Positions 8,907-15,820 of a stretch of 64,000 bases of DNA are shown piece after piece. The position numbers and the translations under genes were made by a program. Source of the stretch: Kofleriaceae bacterium (lineage in GTDB: Bacteria; Myxococcota_A; Polyangia; Haliangiales; Haliangiaceae); NCBI GenBank assembly GCA_020633495.1, contig JACKDR010000002.1, positions 1-64,000 on the forward strand, in the 5' to 3' direction. Positions within the stretch are counted from its first letter, which is position 1. Each line of letters opens with the position of its first letter. The notes under the pieces are model-generated. The model searched no databases. It was not told the origin of the DNA and was given only the letters and a program-made list of their open reading frames with translations.

Positions 8907-9016
8907 CCCCCGATCGTCGGACGGGCGATCGGCGGGGCCACGTTCCTGTCAGGACGTGCGGGCCGGATGGGGCGACGTAATTGTCGTCGCTGGGGAGATG
9001 TAGTTGTCGCTCAGCA

Positions 9017-9022
9017 GTGTCC
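9017..9022. repeat. Target-site duplication, right copy (GTGTCC)
   Basis: Second copy of the GTGTCC found at 6529-6534, directly following the right inverted repeat of the IS21-type element. Confidence 0.8.
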
Positions 9023-9686
9023 GCTGCCGCGGCGGCCGGACACCTTCGACGGCGGTTGCTCGGTCCGGCGTGACCTCCGGCGTGGCGTCGCGACGTGCGA
9101 CGTCCGTCCCCGCACCCCGTGCCACGTGAAGGACGCGACCCTGGCGATCGGCCGGATGGGGGACATGGGCAAGCTGGGTACCTTGGCGTGGCTCCACCTG
9201 CGCGAGCTCGGCGGCTTCCGCCAGCTCCTCCAGACCGCCGCCGAGACCACCGCGACCCCGGCCGCCGCCGCCGACCACGTCGTCGAGGCGCTCGCGCGCG
9301 TGTACCGGATCGGCATCAAGCTCGCGACCATGTACGTGTCGGCGCTGGCGACGCCGGCGCTGGCGCCCGGCCTGACGCCGTGGTGGCCGCGGCTCGATGG
9401 CAACTACCTCGTGGTCGTCGACGCCAACGTGGGCCGCGTGATCGACGCCCTACGCCCGCGCGGCGTCGGCACCTACGCCGCCCGGGCAGCCTGGTTTCGC
9501 CACCACGCCGCCGCCATCGATCTGCGACGCTTCCACCGGAGCTGGCCGCGGACGTCCCCGCGGCTGGTCCAGCAGGCGGTCTACGCCTTCCGCTCGCGTT
9601 CGAACCGCGCCGCCGCGGGGGATTCATGTTCCGGAACGCGAGCCTGCCACGCGGGGACGCCGACGCTCTGCCCGTTTCCTCACTAG
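9023..9686 (+). pseudogene. 3' half of IS-interrupted HhH-glycosylase-like gene
   Basis: In the frame continuing from 6534 the sequence reads …LGTLAWLHLRELGGFRQLL…, then IGIKLATMYVSAL, then VVVDANVGRVIDAL, and stops at 9684-9686. The order resembles the helix-hairpin-helix plus catalytic Asp of HhH-GPD DNA glycosylases (GxGxKxA… followed by VDxxVxRV). In that reading the Lys of GIKLA and the Asp of VVDANV would be the key residues. This is pattern-based inference: the Gly spacing is imperfect and several Cys upstream (CPLP…GGC…ATC) do not match the usual [4Fe-4S] arrangement. The last 30 residues are low in conserved features. The end overlaps the convergent gene at 9683. Confidence 0.5.
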
Positions 9687-10588
9687 TCTATGCCGTACTC
9701 GCGGCACTTGTTGATGAGATGGCTGCGGCTGATGCCGAGGGCCTTGGCGGCCTGCGACTTGTTCCCCTGGAGCCGTTCCATCGTCGCGCGAATGACCTCC
9801 GCTTCGAACTCGGCGACGAGGTCCCTCAGCTCGCGGCCGCTCGGGACTCGCATGCGGGCGAGCTGACGGACCGTCGCGACGGGCGCCAGGCCGAGCACCT
9901 CGGGCGAGATGTCGTCGGGCAGCTCCCCGAGGCTCGCTCGAGCCTCCAGTCGCTCGACGAGCGCGACGAGCTCCGGCGCATCTCCAGACCACGGGTGACC
10001 GAGGATCGCGTTGCGGGCATCGGTGGTGAAGCTCCGCCCGGGTAGCAGCTGACGCACCAGCGTTTCGAGCATGTACAGGGCGTCATCGGGTCGCTCGACG
10101 AGCGCGGGCACGTCGACGTCGAGAAACGTGCCGCGGGCGAGCCCCAGCTCGGCATCCTCGCCGTGGGAATTCGCATGACAGACGAGCCGGGCGCCGAATG
10201 GCGTGCCGTAGGCGTCCAGCCTCGCATCGCGCGCGAGGGCCCCGACGTAGTCAAGATCCTGACGGCCGAGGCGATCGATCTCGAAGAGCGCGACGACGCC
10301 AGGCCCGCGGTGGCGATGCCGAGCCCCCAGCGCGTCCGCGAGCACCTCGCTGAGCGGCCCCTCTCGTGACTGACGGCAATCGACTGGCAGGACGAGGCTT
10401 GCGTCCACGAGCAAGTCAGGAAGCAGCGCCCTCGTCGTCCACAGGTCCCCGACCATCATCACGGGGCGGCTCAGCTTGGCGAATGCACCGAGCACCTTGC
10501 GGGTCGACTCGAGCGCAGGTGCGCTGCGGATACAGTCCTCATAGGCGGCCTCACGGCCTTCTGATGGCACCGTCGTCACGCCCGCCAC
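9683..10588 (-). CDS. NtrC-like protein with degenerate ATPase and Fis-type HTH
   Basis: About 301 aa from a GTG at 10588; the frame stays open to a stop at 10643-10645 without an ATG, so the true start is uncertain and the N-terminus may be lost. The C-terminus (IRATMERLQGNKSQAAKALGISRSHLINKCREYG) is a clear Fis-type helix-turn-helix as in sigma-54 enhancer-binding proteins. The central part keeps the outline of their AAA+ domain (VMMVGDL where Walker A should be, VALFEIDRL where Walker B should be). It has no GKT/GKS and no GAFTGA loop, so it should not remodel sigma-54 polymerase. It may be a pure DNA-binding regulator or a decaying gene, and it overlaps the DUF1016 relic upstream. Confidence 0.55.
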   Translation of the reverse strand: MAGVTTVPSEGREAAYEDCIRSAPALESTRKVLGAFAKLSRPVMMVGDLWTTRALLPDLLVDASLVLPVDCRQSREGPLSEVLADALGARHRHRGPGVVALFEIDRLGRQDLDYVGALARDARLDAYGTPFGARLVCHANSHGEDAELGLARGTFLDVDVPALVERPDDALYMLETLVRQLLPGRSFTTDARNAILGHPWSGDAPELVALVERLEARASLGELPDDISPEVLGLAPVATVRQLARMRVPSGRELRDLVAEFEAEVIRATMERLQGNKSQAAKALGISRSHLINKCREYGID

Positions 10589-11088
10589 CCGCAGGCCACC
10601 GATCGCCTCAATCGACTGCTCTCGGAGGTCGCAAATCGACGATCAGCGAGTCGGCGCCACGGTGGCAGTTGCGGAACGACGTGGTCCGCCGTGGCGCGAC
10701 GGCGCGACGGCCACCTCATCCGCCATGACCGCCGCGACGGCGGGCACCAGGCTCTCTTTTCGCCCGATTCGATCCGCACTGTTGATCGAATCTCACGGAT
10801 GGCGGAACCGCCTGGAAACGCAAGACAAAATGGCCGGATCCGGCGGATGGTGGCGACCCCGAATCCTCGGCCGTACTGGGCCGTGAGCCGCCGCGCGAGC
10901 TGCTCCATGAGCTGCTCGCCGTAGCCGGCGCGGGTGGCGCCGCCCTGCTCCACCTGGACGATCTCGCGGCCGATCCGCCAGTAGGCGTGGACCATCGCCG
11001 TGTTGACGGTCCGGGCGACCTGCGTCCTCGCCGTCTCCAGGATGCTCGCGATCCGCTCGTAGAGTTCGTCTTCGTTCATGCCCGTCAC
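10576..11088 (-). pseudogene. Truncated DUF1016 (YhcG N-terminal) gene
   Basis: The first ~85 residues (MNEDELYERIASILE…AMVHAYWRIGREIVQVEQGG…YGEQLMEQLARRL…FGVATIRRIRPFCLAFP) match the DUF1016 N-terminal domain of YhcG-type proteins, which normally carry a C-terminal PD-(D/E)XK-like nuclease domain. After about base 10830 the reading changes to Arg/Ser-rich sequence with no family character and runs into the start of the regulator at 10588. The nuclease domain is missing. Full-length homologues are ~340-370 aa. A remnant of a mobile or defence-associated gene is the simplest reading. Confidence 0.65.
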
Positions 11089-11172
11089 CGCAGAGCCACG
11101 CTACCACTGGGCCAGCGGGTGGACGCGGGGACTCTCGGACGGGATCTCTTCGCCGGGCCTATGGAGCTGCGC

Positions 11173-12378
11173 CTACCTGGGTGCGTGCTGCAGCAAGCGG
11201 AACTCGAACCGATCTAGGGCAGAAGCGACCACCGCGAGGACCTCGCCGCCGGCGAGCGGCAGGAGCGCGCGCACGGAGCAGGGGTCACTGCCCGTCTTTC
11301 CACCCAGGAGAGATGCGACGTCAGAACCTTCCACGGAACGTGTGAGGGCGCTCCTGGCCACGTCGTACGTCTGGAGTGTGCAGTAGGTGTGCTCACCGCC
11401 ATCCCCTGCGACCGGGAACACGACATGCCCGCCGCCCGAGGTGCTGCGGGTGAAGTAGAACCACCAGAGATGGCGGCTGTCGAAGGCTGCGTGGGAGTGG
11501 GTGTCGAGCATCTCCGTCGCGGAATTCCCTCGCAGGGGGATCTCGGCTTCCAGGCTGCCGTCCTTGACGGATCGGACCTGCGCGACGCTGCGGGACGCCG
11601 CACCCTCTCCGCGCTGGCCGCGAACCAGAACATGAGCGCCATCGCTCGAGACCAGCAGCGGCGCCGCGCCTCTCGACAGACCGCTCACGCCGAGATGGAG
11701 CGGCTGCGCCCACACGACCTCGCCATCGGTAGCGCGCAGGGCGAGAAGCGTGTCGTAGCGCTCGCTCTCGGTTTCGGTCGTGGCGAACACGAGGCTGCCG
11801 TCGCTCGCAATCGCCAGCCCGCTGGTCAGATGCGCGAGGTCCTTGCGCCACACGGGACCCGTGTGCCCAGGAGTGAAGACGTCGAGGAAGGACCACCCGC
11901 CGCCCCCATCGCGCGCGAGTCGCACGAGCACTCCCGAGGACGCGGCACGAAATGTGTAGCGTGTGAGTCGGTCGACGCGGGTGTCCGGGTCTCCGAGGTC
12001 ATACACGCCCCCTGACGCGAGATCCTCGACACGGTGGGATCCAGCGTCACGAATGAGCGGCCACTGGTCGGTCAAGAGGATCGCATCCGCTCGAGTCGTG
12101 GCTACTCGTTCCTGCGTGTCGATGACTGCAAGTCCGCGCTCGCCGACACGCTTCGCGGCCACGACCCATCGACCATCCGGGCTCGCGGCGAACGACGAGA
12201 ACTCTTCCACGCTCTCACCCATCGAGAGGTCTAGCTGCACGTCCCACCTTCGCGTCTCGAGTGCGGGCGCTCCGTTGCGACACGACGAGACGAGCAACAC
12301 CGTTCCGGCAAGCAGCGGAAGCCACAAGCCAAGGGTCGACCTGCCCGCTCGCATCCGAAGTCCGCTAGGAGACGACAT
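11173..12378 (-). CDS. Beta-propeller-like lipoprotein coupled to DUF4157 gene
   Basis: 401 aa. A hydrophobic N-terminus ends in a lipobox (LLVSSC, Cys about 33), so it is probably an outer-membrane or periplasmic lipoprotein. The body is a series of short beta-type stretches (ASPDGRWVVAA, ASDGSLVFATT, SSDGAHVLVRG) like WD40/PQQ propellers. Its start overlaps the end of the DUF4157/phospholipase-like gene by 14 bases (12365-12378), which implies one operon and translational coupling. No enzyme motif was seen. With such tight coupling to a possible toxin it could be an immunity or adaptor protein, but this is inference. An alternative start is the Met at residue 9. Confidence 0.65.
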   Translation of the reverse strand: MSSPSGLRMRAGRSTLGLWLPLLAGTVLLVSSCRNGAPALETRRWDVQLDLSMGESVEEFSSFAASPDGRWVVAAKRVGERGLAVIDTQERVATTRADAILLTDQWPLIRDAGSHRVEDLASGGVYDLGDPDTRVDRLTRYTFRAASSGVLVRLARDGGGGWSFLDVFTPGHTGPVWRKDLAHLTSGLAIASDGSLVFATTETESERYDTLLALRATDGEVVWAQPLHLGVSGLSRGAAPLLVSSDGAHVLVRGQRGEGAASRSVAQVRSVKDGSLEAEIPLRGNSATEMLDTHSHAAFDSRHLWWFYFTRSTSGGGHVVFPVAGDGGEHTYCTLQTYDVARSALTRSVEGSDVASLLGGKTGSDPCSVRALLPLAGGEVLAVVASALDRFEFRLLQHAPR

Positions 12379-14872
12379 CGAGCAAGAAGGCCTTGCACAG
12401 TGGCTTGCTACGGACCTGTTTCAAGACGGCCTCGGTGAAGGCTCGCCGCGGGAACACGTGACCGTGGCCGAGCGCGACGGGCATGAAGATATGGTGCCAT
12501 AGCGAGAACGGGTTCTCCTTCACCGGCAGCCCGTTCTTGATGTCCTCGAGCTCGTGCCCCATGGTGCCATCGGCGGCCATGTCCTCAACGATGTACGTAC
12601 CGAAGGTGGTCTCCTCGGTGCTGCGCACCCGGGCGTCCCAGAGCGTCTCGAGGTCCTTGGCCTGCCAGCCACTCTCTCCCTGATCGAACGAGGTGTCGAT
12701 CCGCGGCATGAACTGCTCGGGGCCGAACTTGTCGCTCGGCGTGCATGGTGCCTGGACTCGCTGACGGATCTGGTCGTGAACCTCCGCGACGTCCATGGGG
12801 TTCGCGGCTTGGCTCTTACCGAGATCGTAGGCCAGGCGAACATCTTCGCACCCGAACTGCACCGCCATCGTGGCGATGTCCTTGTTGCTGCGGACGCTCG
12901 CTTCGCCGGCGTCCGGGACCATGTCGAGGTGACCATCGCCGTAGGCGGTCCACTGCCAGCCGAGGTCGTTCGTCATGCCGAGGCCGTTCTCGTTGTCGAA
13001 GTGGTGCACCATCAGCGAGACGATATCGCCCACGGTCGGGAGCGGCTTGCCGTCGAGCTTCTTGTTGATCTCGTCTCGGACCGCGTCTTCGAACATGCTG
13101 ATGGTGATCGCGCCCGACAGGCCCTCCGCGCTGTCGTTCAGCTTGACGGCCATGTCTCGGACCATCTTGTCGATGAAGCGCAAGCCGAAGTCCGGGTAGC
13201 GCGAGTTCCAGTGGTCCATGATGGCGACGCGCTTGGTGCTGACGTGACCGGCGGCGAATGCGTCGGTCAGGTGGTGCTGCCCTGCGGCCTCGAGGATGAG
13301 TGCTGCGCCTTCGCTCTCGCCGCTGACACCCGCCTGGTACGCCTTCGCGATCGCGCGCTCGTGATGGTCACGATACGTGGCGCCAGCAGAGCCGGCGGAG
13401 AATCCGGCGCGGCCGAAGCCCGGACCTCCGGGATCGGCGAAGTGGGACGCGTTGTTGGATGCGAGCGCGTAGTACCTCTGCTCGACGGCCTTCTCGACGG
13501 CGTCCGAGAACTCGATACCGTGCCAGACGCCGCCTTCCAGGAAGCGTGGATCCGTCGAGATGTACTGATGGAGGGCGCAGAGGAGCTCATCCTGCGTGCC
13601 GGGACGGTGTCCGGGCTTGTCGGACTTCTTCTGCCACAGCTCGGTGATCTGCTCCGCCGTGAAGTGGTCGCCGCTGAGCATCACGATGTCGCCATGGCTC
13701 AGCTGCAAGCCGGCAATCTCGTACGCGAGGCCGCCGGATCCGGCGTCACCGAGCTCCTTGTGCTCGCGCTCCAGAAACCTCGAGACGCGAACGCTCGCGA
13801 ATGTCTGCTGTGGCGCCGCGGCCTTGCGACCGCTGGAGAACGCCGTCGCGAACGCGTTCGCTTCGTGCTCGGCGGGCTCCGACTCCTGGTTGATCTCGAG
13901 CTGGCTCACATCCTTGCGCTGTGGGGCGGTGCCCGCGCTGCGCTGCTGCATGGTGTGCGCGACTTCGTGAGCGATCAGCGCCTGGCCAGATCGTGAGTCG
14001 GGGTCGTATCGCCCGGGCGCGAAGTAGATGTCCTGCCCCACCGTGTAGGCGGCGGCTCCCATCGCTCGCGCGCTGTCCTCGGAGCCGGGGCCGGCGTGTA
14101 CTCGGACGTCGCTGAGGGAAGTCCCGGCAGCGGCCTCCAGATTGCCGCGCAGGCCGGCAGGGAGCTGTTGGTGCTCGCCGTCGTCCGCATCGGAATCGCG
14201 ACGATCGGCGGCGTTGGGGGTGTTCACCCCTTGCGAGGGCTCGGCTCGTCCAGGTCCTGTCGCGTCGTGAGTATCCTGTCGCCCATCCATCGCGGGTTGC
14301 GTGTCGACGCGGTCTGCGCGGGCATCCAGCGCCGCGTTCCACTCGGAGTGAGCGCGACCCTCTTCTTCAGCGAAGACCTCGTCGTGACCGGACGGGTTGC
14401 GCCACGCGACTTCTTCCAGCGCTCTGATGTCACGGTAGTCGTTTGGCATGGCCGAGCGCAGGTCGACGATCTCTGCGCGTAGCACTTCGACTTGCGAGGC
14501 TGCCGCCGACACCTCGTCCGCGCGCTCGGGCACCATCACCGCCCATTGCTGGGCCGCTCGCATTGCCCCGGTCAGCAGCTCGAACGAGCGCTCCGCGCGA
14601 TTCGAGCGTGAGCGTGCATCGCGCATGTCGCGGGGCCCGGAAGGATCGACGGCGCCTCTCAGTTGCTGCAGCTGGACACGCAGCACGTTAGCGGCTCGAA
14701 GAACCTCGCCAAGGTTCTGCCGAAGGTCCGCCTCGGGGTCCAAGCCTGCCGCGGAGTGTCGGGCCGACCCTCGTCCCGGCAGCCGGTCGTCCTGCGCGTC
14801 TCGTGGGCGATCGGCGCCGCGGGCGAGCTCGGTCCGATGCAGGCGGTCAGAGGATGCGTGGTGCTGGGACAT
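12365..14872 (-). CDS. Orphan eCIS-core (DUF4157) protein fused to PLC/S1-P1-like region
   Basis: 835 aa. Residues 1-210 are polar and coil-rich with a Gln/Arg/Asp-rich linker. Residues ~235-315 form a DUF4157 domain (LPAGLRGNLEAAAGTSLSDVRVH…AYTVGQDIYFAPGRY…) with an HEVAH metal motif at 302-306. DUF4157 is typical of cargo and metallopeptidase-like proteins linked to extracellular contractile injection systems and of polymorphic-toxin-like proteins. Residues ~460-640 hold AGQHHLTDAFAAGHVSTK (His533, His534, Asp537) with upstream ASHF and DHHERA. This His/Asp pattern recalls the zinc-dependent phospholipase C / S1-P1 nuclease fold. No eCIS sheath, tube or baseplate gene lies in the window. 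Nothing resembling a signal peptide is seen. Confidence 0.72.
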   Translation of the reverse strand: MSQHHASSDRLHRTELARGADRPRDAQDDRLPGRGSARHSAAGLDPEADLRQNLGEVLRAANVLRVQLQQLRGAVDPSGPRDMRDARSRSNRAERSFELLTGAMRAAQQWAVMVPERADEVSAAASQVEVLRAEIVDLRSAMPNDYRDIRALEEVAWRNPSGHDEVFAEEEGRAHSEWNAALDARADRVDTQPAMDGRQDTHDATGPGRAEPSQGVNTPNAADRRDSDADDGEHQQLPAGLRGNLEAAAGTSLSDVRVHAGPGSEDSARAMGAAAYTVGQDIYFAPGRYDPDSRSGQALIAHEVAHTMQQRSAGTAPQRKDVSQLEINQESEPAEHEANAFATAFSSGRKAAAPQQTFASVRVSRFLEREHKELGDAGSGGLAYEIAGLQLSHGDIVMLSGDHFTAEQITELWQKKSDKPGHRPGTQDELLCALHQYISTDPRFLEGGVWHGIEFSDAVEKAVEQRYYALASNNASHFADPGGPGFGRAGFSAGSAGATYRDHHERAIAKAYQAGVSGESEGAALILEAAGQHHLTDAFAAGHVSTKRVAIMDHWNSRYPDFGLRFIDKMVRDMAVKLNDSAEGLSGAITISMFEDAVRDEINKKLDGKPLPTVGDIVSLMVHHFDNENGLGMTNDLGWQWTAYGDGHLDMVPDAGEASVRSNKDIATMAVQFGCEDVRLAYDLGKSQAANPMDVAEVHDQIRQRVQAPCTPSDKFGPEQFMPRIDTSFDQGESGWQAKDLETLWDARVRSTEETTFGTYIVEDMAADGTMGHELEDIKNGLPVKENPFSLWHHIFMPVALGHGHVFPRRAFTEAVLKQVRSKPLCKAFLLDVVS

Positions 14873-15121
14873 CGAGGGCTCCGGCCTGGAGGTCCTTTCG
14901 ACCGGCCAGAGCTGAGGTTTCGCAGTATCTGCGAGCGCCGCGTAACTTCACGGCCTTGCCAGAGGATTTGGCGCGCGACGCTCGCCAGCGATGCGAACCC
15001 GGCGGCCCCGGCAACTGAGTCGGGACCGCCGGGTCGCAGGCCGCCCTCGCGTCAGCCCGCGCCGGCCCCGCCGCCGGATCCGCCCCCGGCTCCACCACAG
15101 GATCCGCCGCCGGATCCGCCA

Positions 15122-15508
15122 GACTCGAAGACGGCGAAGGGCCGCCGCACGCTCGTCGTTCCGGACGACCTGCGACGGTTCTTGCTCCAGCTGGCCGAGG
15201 GCAAGCAGGCGAGCGACCTGCTCTTCGGCCGTCACGACCGGGCCTGGCCCCGCGCGTGGGTGCGTCGCATCTGCGAGCAGGCCAGCGTCCCGGTGGTGAC
15301 CGCGCACGGCCACCGAGGCCTGCACGGCACGCTGTCGATCGAGGCCGGGGTGACGCCGCGGGCGGTCGCCGACGCCCTGGGACACGAGTCGTTCCAGCAG
15401 ACGACGGCGCGCAGCTACGTGCAGCCCGGCGCGCTGGGGAGGGCCCGCCAGAAGCGGGCGCTCACCCTGCTGCAGGGCGGCAGGGGGGACGACGAACACG
15501 CCGCCTAG
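15122..15508 (+). pseudogene. Tyrosine-recombinase (integrase) catalytic fragment
   Basis: The frame ending at 15508 reads DSKTAKGRRTLVVPDDL…, then AHGHRGLHGTLSIEAGV, then ADALGHESFQQTTARSYV. This contains the HxxR, LGH and nucleophilic Tyr of the tyrosine-recombinase C-terminal half. The first catalytic Arg and the N-terminal SAM-like domain are missing, and upstream the frame becomes a Pro-rich repeat (PPDPPPAPPQDPPPD). It is therefore a remnant. It lies 95 bases from the 3' end of tRNA-Ala, the expected place for an integrase beside its attachment site. Confidence 0.75.
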
Positions 15509-15603
15509 GTGGCGGCGGTCGTGACCCCGACGGGTTTCATTGCCCGTTTCGTTGCCCACCGCCAAAGCGAAGCACGGTGGTCCTGAAAAACGAAGCGATT
15601 TCG

Positions 15604-15676
15604 TGGAGCTGTGGGGGATCGAACCCCAGACCTCTAGAGTGCGATTCTAGCGCTCTCCCAGCTGAGCTACAGCCCC
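15604..15676 (-). tRNA. tRNA-Ala (anticodon CGC)
   Basis: The minus strand folds into a full cloverleaf. The acceptor stem GGGGCTG pairs with CAGCTCC and includes the G3-U70 wobble that identifies tRNA-Ala, with discriminator A73. The D-arm is GCTC…GAGC, the anticodon stem CTAGA/TCTAG with loop ATCGCAC (anticodon CGC, reading GCG), and the T-arm TGGGG-TTCGATC-CCCCA. The 3' CCA is not encoded. 73 nt. Confidence 0.97.
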
Positions 15677-15714
15677 GTGTTGTCACGCCGGGCGGTCCCG
15701 GCAGCAGGCGCATT

Positions 15715-15743
15715 CAAGTACCAGCGGCGAACGGGGCTGTCAA
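15715..15743 (-). promoter_or_regulatory. Sigma-70-type promoter of tRNA-Ala
   Basis: On the minus strand TTGACA (15743-15738) and TACTTG (15720-15715) are separated by exactly 17 bases. The tRNA 5' end lies 38 bases past the -10, leaving a short precursor leader. This is one of the best sigma-70 matches in the window. Confidence 0.75.
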
Positions 15744-15820
15744 GGTGGGCCGTGCGGCGGAGAACGGGGGCCGGGGGCCAGTCGGGAGACCGGCCGGGGG
15801 CGTCCCGACCCGGGGCCCGG

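Larger units (their letters stand above)
6535..9016. mobile_element. IS21-family insertion sequence (istA-istB)
   Basis: A 2,482-bp element encoding IstA and IstB on the minus strand. The ends are imperfect inverted repeats: left TGGATGGCGTCAACTACAT… and right, read inward, TGCTGAGCGACAACTACAT…. Both continue with CTCCCC and then GCGACGACAA(C/T)TAC. A second copy of the repeat core GACAACTACATCTCCCC lies at 6566-6582 inside the left end, and further GTAGTTGTC cores lie near 6615-6640. Such multiple terminal repeats are typical of IS21 transposase-binding sites. Both genes are open, so the element may still be active. Confidence 0.9.

Noticed and set aside
6601..9003. Long plus-strand open frames opposite istA and istB
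   Set aside because: They are Arg/Ala/Val-rich mirror frames without motifs; the minus-strand transposase genes explain the coding signal completely.
14873..15121. Full-length integrase gene starting inside the DUF4157 region
   Set aside because: Upstream of 15122 the frame is a Pro-rich repeat and the mirror of another gene; no recombinase N-domain or first catalytic Arg is present.
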